NCBI GenBank assembly: GCA_014799765.1
Contig: JAAVHK010000068.1
Coordinates: 1 to 6,424 of the forward strand
DNA length: 6,424 bases
Reading direction: 5' to 3'
Origin: Ruminococcus sp.
GTDB taxonomy: Bacteria > Bacillota > Clostridia > Oscillospirales > Ruminococcaceae
Positions 1 to 6,424 of this stretch are shown piece after piece; within the stretch, counting starts at the first letter, position 1; each line of letters begins with the position of its first letter. A program made the position numbers and the translations under genes. The notes beneath the pieces were generated by a model. The model worked only from the letters and a program-made list of their open reading frames with translations, searched no databases and had not been told where the DNA came from.

Positions 1-251
1 CCGTTGCCGTATTCGGCATCAGTGTAATTGTACATAACATCAACGCCATATTTTTCTGAAAGTTCTGCAATGTTGTCACAACTATAAGCCATGCCCTCAA
101 AACAAATTTCATAATCCTCATCAGAACCACGTTCATAGGAAATATTCTGATAATCATGATGGTTTGATTCATTGAAAGCATCGTTGAAAGCATAGCAGTC
201 TTTTTTCTTGCCTTTTACAATCATCTTGTAATCATCTGATGGATATGACAT
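1..251 (-). CDS. Hypothetical small acidic protein (3' end outside window)
   Basis: This leftward open frame begins with ATG at 251-249 and has 83 codons visible before the left edge, with no stop. The start is well supported: an AAGGAGG ribosome binding site lies 7 bases upstream and an extended -10 promoter lies beyond that. The product begins MSYPSDDYKMIVKGKKKDCY, is rich in Asp, Glu and Tyr, and shows no signal peptide or membrane segment. An early strand-like segment (residues 8-22) is followed by an acidic stretch (about 41-52). A segment near residues 62-83 (SEKYGVDVMYNYTDAEYGN) faintly recalls small alpha/beta proteins of the YubB ferredoxin-like type. That resemblance is from memory and weak, so no function is assigned. 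The gene is divergent from the VWA-SWIM-DUF4132 set, so it is probably not part of that operon, although both could answer to the shared intergenic region. Confidence 0.8.
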   Translation of the reverse strand, partial: MSYPSDDYKMIVKGKKKDCYAFNDAFNESNHHDYQNISYERGSDEDYEICFEGMAYSCDNIAELSEKYGVDVMYNYTDAEYGN

Positions 252-258
252 ATTAAAA

Positions 259-265
259 CCTCCTT
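259..265 (-). promoter_or_regulatory. Ribosome binding site of the leftward gene
   Basis: Read on the minus strand this is AAGGAGG, a near-perfect Shine-Dalgarno sequence 7 bases before the ATG at 251. It fixes the start of the leftward hypothetical gene. Confidence 0.85.
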
Positions 266-280
266 GTTTTTGATAATATT

Positions 281-289
281 ATTATAACA
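281..289 (-). promoter_or_regulatory. Extended -10 promoter for the leftward gene
   Basis: On the minus strand this reads TGTTATAAT, a perfect TATAAT box (286-281) preceded by the TGn extension. The hexamer at the normal -35 distance (309-304, AAAATT) is a poor match to TTGACA, so the promoter probably relies on the extended -10. A start about 7 bases further on would give a leader of roughly 20-25 bases, with the ribosome binding site inside it. Confidence 0.6.
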
Positions 290-303
290 CGTGAGATGTT
301 CAG

Positions 304-324
304 AATTTTCACAACTGGAAAATT
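304..324. promoter_or_regulatory. Inverted repeat between divergent promoters, possible operator
   Basis: AATTTTC (304-310) and GAAAATT (318-324) form a perfect 7-bp inverted repeat with a 7-base spacer. AATTTTCA also recurs as a direct repeat at 304-311 and 321-328, a 17-base period. The left arm covers the -35 position of the leftward promoter, and the right arm lies about 20 bases upstream of the rightward -35. This is where a shared regulator could bind, but the sequence is AT-rich and such repeats arise readily by chance. No regulator gene is visible. Confidence 0.3.
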
Positions 325-329
325 TTCAG

Positions 330-374
330 AAAAAATTTTTTTATATTGAAATTTTTTCCGGAATGTGCTATAAT
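330..374 (+). promoter_or_regulatory. Promoter of the VWA-SWIM-DUF4132 set
   Basis: TTGAAA (346-351) is separated by exactly 17 bases from TATAAT (369-374), and TGC just before the -10 box adds the TGn extension. An A6T7 tract at 330-342 directly upstream of the -35 resembles an UP element that the RNA polymerase alpha subunit can contact. This is a strong predicted housekeeping (sigma-A type) promoter. Transcription would begin near 381, giving a leader of about 40 bases before the ATG at 421. It is the best promoter in the window and probably drives all three rightward genes. Confidence 0.8.
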
Positions 375-420
375 TAAAAGAACAAATATTCAGTTGAAGT
401 GCGAACGGATTATTTTTAAA

Positions 421-1557
421 ATGGATACTTACGAACACACAGCCGTTAATCGCTGGAGACTTATTTTAGGTAGTCTCACCGATAAACAATTGGATTTCAG
501 GGGAAATAGTCGGGAAATACAGAGTTTTCAGGATATGGAACAATTACTTGACTTTCTTTACAGCCGTTCGCAAGGTGACGACGTCCGGACAGATGACCGT
601 TCCGGAAGTCTCGCCGGAAGCGTTCTTACGGTGGCGGAGTGGATTACGAAAGTAAGAAATCTGTTTCCTAATCAGACAGCGGAAGTTCTCGAAAAACACG
701 CCCTCGAAGAATTTGATATGACAGAACTTATTACCGATAAGGAAGTTCTTGAAAGCATGAAGCCTGATATGAATCTGCTGAAAAGCGTTCTGCAACTTAA
801 ACATCTCATGAAAGGCGAGGTACTCGAAACTGCTAAACGTATCGCCAGACAGGTTGCCGACGATATACGGCAGAAACTTGAAAACGATATCAGACGTTCG
901 GTTTATGGACAGATTGACAGAAATTCTTCCAGTCCGGTACATTCCGCACGGAATCTCGATATAAACAAGACTATCCGCCGGAATCTGAAAAACTATGATA
1001 CCGAATCTCAGAAAATCATGCTGAAAAATATATATTTCAGCAATCGTGTCAGACGTTACAATAACAGGCGTGTGATTATCGCCATAGATGAGAGCGGTTC
1101 AATGATGGGTTCTGTGATATACAGTGCGGTAATGGCACAGATAATATCAAATCTGCCGTTCGCTGATGTGAAACTTATTATTTTCGATACAAATATAATC
1201 GATTTATCCGACGAGGCTGACGATTCCGCACAGGTTCTTATGAGCGTACAGCTTGGCGGTGGTACGGATATAGGCGGTGCGTTGAGTTACTGCGAAACCC
1301 TTATAAGTACGCCGTCAAGAACAAGCGTTATCGTTGTGACCGATTTATATGAGGGTGGCTGGGAAAACCGTTTATTGAACGTCAGCAGAAATATTATCGG
1401 GAGCGGTGCGAAACTTAATTTTCTTACGGCTCTCGACGAAAACGCAAAACCGGATTATGATAGGATTTTAGGTCAGAAACTCGCCGATATGGGTGCATTT
1501 GTCGGAGCTATGACACCCGATATGTTAGGCGATTATATAGGTAAAATGTTTGCATGA
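421..1557 (+). CDS. VWA domain protein with MIDAS site, YehP-like
   Basis: The product is 378 residues, about the length of E. coli YehP, with no signal peptide or membrane segment, so it should be cytoplasmic. Residues 1-210 are mostly helical and charged. Residues 215-378 form a VWA fold with a complete metal-ion-dependent adhesion site: D223-x-S225-x-S227 in IAIDESGSM, T282 in GGGTDIGGAL, and D308 in VVTDLYEGG. The wording of these motifs matches the YehP/CoxE-like branch of VWA proteins. Relatives typically work with a MoxR-type AAA+ ATPase as metal-dependent adaptors; that role is inferred here. The frame is open back to a TTG at 346, but that codon lies in the -35 box of the promoter and cannot be on the transcript. 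ATG 421 is therefore preferred, although only a weak GGA (407-409) serves as ribosome binding site. The other family members follow on the same strand. Confidence 0.9.
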   Translation: MDTYEHTAVNRWRLILGSLTDKQLDFRGNSREIQSFQDMEQLLDFLYSRSQGDDVRTDDRSGSLAGSVLTVAEWITKVRNLFPNQTAEVLEKHALEEFDMTELITDKEVLESMKPDMNLLKSVLQLKHLMKGEVLETAKRIARQVADDIRQKLENDIRRSVYGQIDRNSSSPVHSARNLDINKTIRRNLKNYDTESQKIMLKNIYFSNRVRRYNNRRVIIAIDESGSMMGSVIYSAVMAQIISNLPFADVKLIIFDTNIIDLSDEADDSAQVLMSVQLGGGTDIGGALSYCETLISTPSRTSVIVVTDLYEGGWENRLLNVSRNIIGSGAKLNFLTALDENAKPDYDRILGQKLADMGAFVGAMTPDMLGDYIGKMFA

Positions 1558-1560
1558 TAC

Positions 1561-1585
1561 AATTCATAATTAAGAATTATGAATT
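1561..1585. repeat. Perfect 11-bp palindrome with 3-base loop
   Basis: AATTCATAATT (1561-1571) and AATTATGAATT (1575-1585) are perfect reverse complements around AAG. The palindrome starts 3 bases after the stop codon of the VWA gene. The stem holds a single G-C pair and no T-run follows, so it is a poor intrinsic terminator. It looks more like a dispersed intergenic repeat. The right arm recurs at 1679-1689. Confidence 0.8.
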
Positions 1586-1589
1586 AAAA

Positions 1590-1619
1590 TTTACATTTTC
1601 ATTAACATTAACATTTACA
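1590..1619. repeat. Five degenerate hexamer repeats (consensus TTWACA)
   Basis: Five consecutive six-base units occur here: TTTACA, TTTTCA, then TTAACA twice, then TTTACA. The array sits inside the gap between the VWA and SWIM genes. It may be simple slippage-generated sequence or part of the larger repeat element around it. Each unit resembles a -35 hexamer, but none is correctly spaced from the TATAAT at 1652. Confidence 0.65.
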
Positions 1620-1651
1620 TTAGGTTTTTACTTTTCATAACCATTGGTTTC

Positions 1652-1657
1652 TATAAT
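1652..1657 (+). promoter_or_regulatory. Possible internal promoter -10 before the SWIM gene
   Basis: A perfect TATAAT lies 57 bases before the SWIM gene start, which would give a leader of about 50 bases. The -35 region at 1628-1634 is weak (TTACTT or TACTTT depending on spacing) and there is no TGn extension. An alternative pair, TTGAAT (1666-1671) with TAATAT (1689-1694) at 17 bases, would place the transcript start almost on the ribosome binding site, which is less plausible. Given the AT richness this is only a candidate secondary promoter for the SWIM-DUF4132 pair. Confidence 0.3.
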
Positions 1658-1701
1658 TTCATAGTTTGAATACAAAACAATTATGAATTAATATTTAAAA
1701 C

Positions 1702-1709
1702 AGGAGGTG
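1702..1709 (+). promoter_or_regulatory. Strong ribosome binding site that fixes a TTG start
   Basis: AGGAGGTG is a full Shine-Dalgarno match; its AGGAGG core ends 7 bases before the TTG at 1715. No ATG or GTG in that frame lies at a suitable distance, and the first in-frame ATG (1745) is much further away. This site therefore decides for the TTG start. Confidence 0.85.
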
Positions 1710-1714
1710 TTTTC

Positions 1715-3454
1715 TTGGAAGACCTGAAAAAAGCTCTTTCCCTTATGGATGAAAATTTTCTTATAGGTATCTCGAATAACGGAACGTACAAAAGAGCATT
1801 GAAAGATATTTCCGGCAAAACTCCGGACTTTGATTTACTTGAAAATTCTGCGGTAGTCCGTACCGGTGGCGAAGTCTGTACTATAAGTGCGAATATCGCT
1901 GAAAGTAAATGTACGTGCATTTCACGTGGAATATGTCGGCATATAATCGGGGCAATAATTATACTTAAAAATAATATTATCATTGAAGATATTGAAAATA
2001 CTGAGCCACCGGAAACAGTTCCGGAAGAAACAGTCGCCGAACCTGAACCCGAAAAAATTTCAGAAAAATATCTTTCTGAAAAAGACACAGAAAAAATACA
2101 TGAATGTACAGAACAGTACATTGAAACTTTAAGTAACATTATAAAATACGGTCTTGTACGTATTCCGGAAAGTCTTCCGGAAATGCTGGAAGCCTCAGCG
2201 TTGAGATGTCACGCACTGAAAATGGCTGATGCTGAACGTTCACTCAGGAAAACCGGCAGTCTTCTTTCGGATTGCATTGAACGCCGTGCGTCTTTCAGCA
2301 TGGACGGTTTTATAACTGAACTCTGCAACTGTACTGAAATTCTTACCGGTCTTTTATCGGACACAATAAAATCCGGACAATCGGGAACTTTCCGGCAGAC
2401 GTATGTTAATTACGGTAAAAAATTAACCCTGCTCCCTGTAGGTATGCGGAATCTTTCCGGAGATTATGCCGGTTCAGTATATTACTTCCTTAATTTAGAC
2501 CTGAACGACAGTCAGAAATTTTTTTCAGTATCCGATTTGAGACCCGCTTTCTATGATAACAATATGAAACATTATCATAGTAATATTACCGTGTGGGGTA
2601 TGGACGTTCCGCTGAAAAATATGATGCGTTCAGAAATGGTACTTATAAATGCCAAAGTCAGTGGTGGTAAACTTTCTACATCTCAGGAAACAAATGTACT
2701 CACTTCTTATGACGCCGTCATTGACTGCAACGAGGTACAGGAACTTATCTATACGGATTTCCGACAGCTTGCTATTGAAATTTCTGAAAAAAATACGGAA
2801 AATGAACTTGATAAATTGTGTTTCGTACAGCCTGAAAAGTGTATCGAAAGTGTTTTTGATAAATATTCACAGCAGTATTTATTTACTATTGAAGATGTAT
2901 GCGGTAACAGAATATCAGTCCGTGCGAAGTATTCCGCCGAAAACAAGGAGTTTATAGAACTGCTTGAAAAGATCGGTCATAAAATGCTTGAAAATCCACA
3001 GAAAAACTATGTTTTTCTTGCGACGGCTTACATATACGACGGTGAACTTACTCTTTTTCCGATTGAAATTTATGACTTCATTAGAAAAAAATATGCTGAA
3101 CCTTATGAACTTCCCGAAAAATTCGAGAATATTGACGTTATAGCCGGTTATGCCGGAAAAATTCTTGATTTCTTCAACGACGTGAACGAAAAAATAACTG
3201 TAATTATCCGGAGCGGACTTCAGGCGGATATTAAAAATGACCATAAACTTGAAAATATGGCATTTAATTACGGTCTGAACGGTTTCAGCCGTATGATATC
3301 CGATTTCATGGAGTATGCTACATCTTACCGCCATAAGACAAATGCCGGTTGTACGGAAATTCTTATGAAACTGAATAATATATACCGGTACATGAAACAG
3401 GGTAGGAAAAATCTTGAAATAATTACATCACTATCAAATATGAAAGGAATTTAA
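1715..3454 (+). CDS. SWIM zinc-finger protein, YehQ-like
   Basis: The gene encodes 579 residues from a TTG start backed by a strong ribosome binding site. A SWIM zinc finger is visible at C66-x-C68-x5-C74-x-H76 (SKCTCISRGICRHI), the CxCxnCxH metal ligand pattern. SWIM fingers bind DNA or proteins. It is followed by an acidic, Pro/Glu-rich linker (about residues 91-130) and then a large, probably mixed alpha/beta region. Within that region, residues 250-330 (strand GSVYYF, then LRPAFY, then WGMDVPL, then GGKLSTSQE) resemble the conserved core of SWIM proteins found beside MoxR/VWA genes. No signal peptide or membrane segment is seen. The gene follows the VWA gene after a repeat-filled 157-bp gap and ends 3 bases before the DUF4132 start, so it is very likely cotranscribed with the latter. 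The YehQ-like assignment rests on domain and context, not on full alignment. The molecular role is unknown. Confidence 0.87.
   Translation: MEDLKKALSLMDENFLIGISNNGTYKRALKDISGKTPDFDLLENSAVVRTGGEVCTISANIAESKCTCISRGICRHIIGAIIILKNNIIIEDIENTEPPETVPEETVAEPEPEKISEKYLSEKDTEKIHECTEQYIETLSNIIKYGLVRIPESLPEMLEASALRCHALKMADAERSLRKTGSLLSDCIERRASFSMDGFITELCNCTEILTGLLSDTIKSGQSGTFRQTYVNYGKKLTLLPVGMRNLSGDYAGSVYYFLNLDLNDSQKFFSVSDLRPAFYDNNMKHYHSNITVWGMDVPLKNMMRSEMVLINAKVSGGKLSTSQETNVLTSYDAVIDCNEVQELIYTDFRQLAIEISEKNTENELDKLCFVQPEKCIESVFDKYSQQYLFTIEDVCGNRISVRAKYSAENKEFIELLEKIGHKMLENPQKNYVFLATAYIYDGELTLFPIEIYDFIRKKYAEPYELPEKFENIDVIAGYAGKILDFFNDVNEKITVIIRSGLQADIKNDHKLENMAFNYGLNGFSRMISDFMEYATSYRHKTNAGCTEILMKLNNIYRYMKQGRKNLEIITSLSNMKGI
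3443..3448 (+). promoter_or_regulatory. Ribosome binding site of the DUF4132 gene
   Basis: AAAGGA lies 9 bases before the ATG at 3458, inside the last codons of the SWIM gene. This arrangement suits translational coupling of the two proteins. Confidence 0.65.
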
Positions 3455-3457
3455 ATT

Positions 3458-6424
3458 ATGCTTTTTGCACAAGGTTACAGGAGTTTTCAGAAACTCGCAA
3501 AGGCTCTCGAGGGCTACAAAATCGAAAGTGCTGTCATTGACATTGCACTTGAATACCTCGATATATCCAAAGAAAGAGACAACACGCTTCTTGACAGAAT
3601 ACCACGTTACAATTTATCTGACAGCAATATTTTACTTTATGAACTGGAAAAAGCCGTAAAATCGGAAATACTTTCCGCACACAGTGAGGAACTTTTAGAA
3701 CGTTATATATTATTATCGGAGGCTCTCACAGGTTGCAATTTTTTTGAATTTATCCGGCTTATCTATAATTATAATGCTATTGAAAAATATGAAAATAAAA
3801 TTATAAAGGCTCTTTCGTCAAGATACGGCGATAAGGCGGAAGCCTGTTCTTATGCGGTTTATATGTCACTGCCAAATATTTATAAAAATAAAAATATAAT
3901 AAAATCCGCTGAAATATGCGTTGATGCCGTCGAGTTTGCAGACCGTCCGGAAATAAAAGCGTTATTATGTGCAAAGGCTCTGAATCAGATTCCGGAGCAG
4001 GATAAAAATAATCCGATTGCTTTAAAGGCTGTACGGTACATAAAGGAAATCGTTTCGGATAAAAAAATTTCAGATACTTATATATTAATAGCAATCGGTG
4101 AGGGTGCGTATTTTGACGACGAACTTAAAAATATTTTCAGAAAGAATGCAATATATGCTTTTTCTGTTGTGAAGTTTGCAAATATTGAACTTCCCGACGT
4201 AAGCAGAATTTTAAACCTCATAATAAATACGCCGGAATGCATCACTACCAAATATATAAAATTTATGGTGAAAGATTTTCTGAAAGACGATATTTCAGAA
4301 TGTATCGTGAAACACTTTGAAACACTCGCTCTGGAATATACAGACCTGTATAAAACTACTCTTGATTCCGTACAGGATATAAAGGTTGCCGATAATATGC
4401 ATGAAATCTTACTGAAAGTAAAGCCGGATTGCGATGTTGATAAAAACGCTCTCAAAGAAAGGATACAACGGATTGTCTCAAAGAATTTAAGTGAATGTTT
4501 TAAAGATAAAAATTCACAGAACGATATAAGAAAATATCTTCTTAAAGGCGGTAATTTCTATGATATAAAACCGACTGTTGAAGATACAATTATAGAGTTC
4601 AGAGGGTTTAATTGTAACGGTTATATCGAGGCTTTCGGGCTTGACGATTTCATGAAACGTGTTATAACGGTCATGGCTTTTATGAATGCGTGGAATACTT
4701 ACTATTTTATCCGTAATAGTGCGGAATTTACAATAGCAGACAGTCCGGAAGAATTTATAGGTATTCTTCTGGAAACTCTTAAAAACAGTACAGATGTTCT
4801 CCGGAAAATCGCCGAAATAATTGACAGTTTATATCTTTCTGAAAGTAAATGGGCTGATTTTGCACAGGCTTTATCAAAAAGAATAACAGATTTTGAAAAT
4901 ACGGATGTCAGGGATATGCCGGTTTCTGCACGCTGGATGTACGTTAAAGCCCTCGCCCTCGCTGACCGTGATAAGTACAAACCGCAGATTCTTTCATTTA
5001 CCGGTGATACAAGCAAGAAAGTCAGGGAAGCCGTTACTGACAGTATTTCTGTAGATTGGCATGATGATATTGTCGGATTGTTGCAGTCGAAAAAAATAGG
5101 TATGCGTGAAATTGCGGTATCTGTGATAGAAAAAAACAATGACGGCTCTTTCCGTAACGAACTTACAGAAGCATTTGAAAAAGAGAAGTCGGAAAAAATC
5201 AGTTCACGTATCGCCGGACTTATCGGAGCAGGTACAGTTGAAATCCCTGAAAAATCCCCAAAAGTTGATATTGTGACAATGCTTGTAAAGGGTTCAAAGG
5301 GCAAAAAAGTATCATTCCTGTTTGAAAATCCGTACAAGACGGTACATTTCACGGACGGTACGGAAGTACCTGAAAATTACCTCAAAGCACTGATTATACT
5401 TTATTCCGATATGTCAGCATTTACAAATGATACCGCCAATGAACTCGCCGGAAAAATAAAACCGTCTGAACTGAATGATTTTACTATGGAAGTCTTTAAC
5501 CGGTGGGCTGACAAGGGTGCATCTGCTAAGACTAAGTGGGTTATGTGGTTCTGCGGAGTACACGGCGGACACGGTATGATTGAAATGCTTATGAAGTACA
5601 TTAAGGAATGGTCTGAACATTCAAGGGGTGCTATTGCTTCGGAAGCGGTCATGGCTATGGCTCTGAACGGCAGTCCGGAGGCTCTTGTTAACGTCGACAG
5701 CATAGCACGGAAATTCAGGCATAAACAGGTCAGAAACTCCGCTAAAAAAGCTCTCGACGACGTTGCGGAATTACTCGGCATAACTAAAGAAGAACTCGCC
5801 GACAAAATAGTACCTGATATGCATTTTGACGAAAAAATGTGTCGTGTTTTCGATTACGGAAACAGACAGTTTAATGTTTATCTTACACCCACGCTTGAAA
5901 TAGAAATTTTCAACGGCGACAAAAAATTGAAAAATCTTCCTAAACCTGCTAAAAGTGATGACCCTGAAAAATCTGTACAGGCTTATGAAGATTTCAGAAT
6001 CATGAAGAAACAGATAAAAACGGTTGTAGCCAATCAGAAACAACGCCTTGAATATGTCCTTATGTGTGACAGGAAATGGACTTCTGAAAACTGGAAAAAC
6101 CTTTTTGTTAAAAATCCGGTTATGCACTGTTTCGCAATAGGTCTGATATGGGGTGTTTACGACGGTGACAGACTTATTGAAAGTTTCAGATACATGGATG
6201 ACGGCAGTTTCACAAACATTAATGAAGATGAATTTGAAATCCCTGAAAATGCGGAAATAGGACTTATCCACCCTATTGAACTTACTCCGGAACAGAAAAA
6301 AGCATGGGCGGAACAGCTTTCCGACTATGAAATAATTCAACCGTTTCCACAGATTTCAAGACCTTGTTTCACTCCCACGGAGCAGGAACTGAACTCCGAC
6401 GAAATAACACGTTTTGACGGCGTA
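3458..6424 (+). CDS. DUF4132 giant protein, YehI/MolR-like (3' end outside window)
   Basis: The frame starts at ATG 3458, three bases after the SWIM stop, and stays open for 989 codons to the window edge. Residues 1 to about 780 are predominantly helical. HEAT-like units can be seen near 506-570 (KKVREAVTDS, then a segment with MREIAVSVIE) and near 690-780 (SRGAIASEAVMAMALNGSPE, then KQVRNSAKKALDDV). From about residue 790 the DUF4132 domain is clear. Its conserved marks in order are VYLTPTLEIEIFNGDK, LKNLPKPAKSDD, a helix with QKQRLEYVLMCDRKW, WKNLFVKNPV, LIWGVYDGD, ESFRYMDDGSF, IGLIHPIEL and DYEIIQPFPQISRP. Family members are typically about 1000-1250 residues, so perhaps 50-250 are missing. 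No WGR domain, which some relatives carry at the N terminus, is recognisable in the first 100 residues. No catalytic motif or membrane segment is evident. E. coli YehI was once named MolR in connection with molybdate, but that function is not secure. A scaffold or substrate-binding role is inferred only from the helical repeats. Confidence 0.9.
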   Translation, partial: MLFAQGYRSFQKLAKALEGYKIESAVIDIALEYLDISKERDNTLLDRIPRYNLSDSNILLYELEKAVKSEILSAHSEELLERYILLSEALTGCNFFEFIRLIYNYNAIEKYENKIIKALSSRYGDKAEACSYAVYMSLPNIYKNKNIIKSAEICVDAVEFADRPEIKALLCAKALNQIPEQDKNNPIALKAVRYIKEIVSDKKISDTYILIAIGEGAYFDDELKNIFRKNAIYAFSVVKFANIELPDVSRILNLIINTPECITTKYIKFMVKDFLKDDISECIVKHFETLALEYTDLYKTTLDSVQDIKVADNMHEILLKVKPDCDVDKNALKERIQRIVSKNLSECFKDKNSQNDIRKYLLKGGNFYDIKPTVEDTIIEFRGFNCNGYIEAFGLDDFMKRVITVMAFMNAWNTYYFIRNSAEFTIADSPEEFIGILLETLKNSTDVLRKIAEIIDSLYLSESKWADFAQALSKRITDFENTDVRDMPVSARWMYVKALALADRDKYKPQILSFTGDTSKKVREAVTDSISVDWHDDIVGLLQSKKIGMREIAVSVIEKNNDGSFRNELTEAFEKEKSEKISSRIAGLIGAGTVEIPEKSPKVDIVTMLVKGSKGKKVSFLFENPYKTVHFTDGTEVPENYLKALIILYSDMSAFTNDTANELAGKIKPSELNDFTMEVFNRWADKGASAKTKWVMWFCGVHGGHGMIEMLMKYIKEWSEHSRGAIASEAVMAMALNGSPEALVNVDSIARKFRHKQVRNSAKKALDDVAELLGITKEELADKIVPDMHFDEKMCRVFDYGNRQFNVYLTPTLEIEIFNGDKKLKNLPKPAKSDDPEKSVQAYEDFRIMKKQIKTVVANQKQRLEYVLMCDRKWTSENWKNLFVKNPVMHCFAIGLIWGVYDGDRLIESFRYMDDGSFTNINEDEFEIPENAEIGLIHPIELTPEQKKAWAEQLSDYEIIQPFPQISRPCFTPTEQELNSDEITRFDGV

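Larger units (their letters stand above)
1561..1689. mobile_element. Possible 129-bp MITE-like element (speculative)
   Basis: The interval is bounded by 11-bp terminal inverted repeats, AATTCATAATT at 1561-1571 and AATTATGAATT at 1679-1689. In addition, AATTATGAATTAA followed by ATTT after one variable base occurs as a direct repeat at 1575-1592 and 1679-1696 (17 of 18 identical). The interval is non-coding and very AT-rich, and it separates two genes whose family members are usually neighbours. No target-site duplication is evident and no transposase is present. Local duplication of an AT-rich repeat is an equally good explanation, so the mobile reading is tentative. Confidence 0.3.

Noticed and set aside
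253..438. Leftward 61-residue open frame across the divergent promoter region
   Set aside because: It covers both promoters and the start of the VWA gene, has low-complexity Ile/Phe/Lys composition and no ribosome binding site.
1561..1592. Intrinsic terminator after the VWA gene
   Set aside because: The palindrome is perfect but has one G-C pair only and no downstream T-run, so termination is unlikely.
1590..1619. CRISPR array
   Set aside because: The repeat unit is six bases with no spacers, so this is a simple repeat.
1681..2139. Leftward 152-residue open frame opposite the SWIM gene
   Set aside because: It overlaps the SWIM finger coding region and the strong ribosome binding site on the opposite strand. 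Its Ser-rich composition reflects the Glu-rich linker read backwards.
4702..5352. Leftward 216-residue open frame
   Set aside because: It lies wholly antisense to the DUF4132 gene and its Ser/Phe/Arg-rich composition is typical of a shadow frame. The forward frame carries recognisable repeats and is continuous.
5771..6340. Leftward 189-residue open frame
   Set aside because: It is antisense to the most conserved part of the DUF4132 domain. Its Phe/Tyr/Arg-rich sequence has no family motif.

Overview
The window looks like a chromosomal segment of a low-GC Gram-positive anaerobe, most likely a Ruminococcus-like clostridium. The reasons are the AT-rich intergenic DNA, canonical AGGAGG-type ribosome binding sites, A/T-tract promoters with perfect TATAAT boxes, a TTG start and the codon use. 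This is an inference from style, not a database match.

Layout. (1) A leftward gene, start at 251, runs off the left edge and encodes a small acidic protein of unknown function. (2) A 169-bp divergent promoter region (252-420) holds one extended -10 promoter in each direction and a 7-bp inverted repeat between them. (3) Three rightward genes fill the rest: a von Willebrand factor A (VWA) protein with an intact MIDAS metal site (421-1557), a SWIM zinc-finger protein (1715-3454) and a giant helical-repeat protein with a C-terminal DUF4132 domain (3458 to beyond the right edge). The giant gene is open for all 989 codons visible. (4) The only sizeable gap in the rightward set, 1558-1714, holds a small MITE-like palindromic repeat, a hexamer repeat and a possible internal promoter. 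The SWIM and DUF4132 genes, by contrast, are only 3 bp apart.

How the genes fit together. VWA (YehP-like), SWIM (YehQ-like) and DUF4132 (YehI/MolR-like) proteins are the non-ATPase members of a poorly understood bacterial gene cluster, known in E. coli as yehI-yehQ. In that cluster they sit with a MoxR-type AAA+ ATPase (YehL) and the YehM protein. By analogy with other MoxR-VWA pairs, the VWA protein would be a metal-dependent adaptor to an AAA+ chaperone. The SWIM and DUF4132 proteins would then be substrate-, nucleic-acid- or scaffold-binding parts. No ATPase is in this window; if the system is complete it should lie downstream of the DUF4132 gene. The biochemical role of the system is not established, so this set is the most interesting item here.
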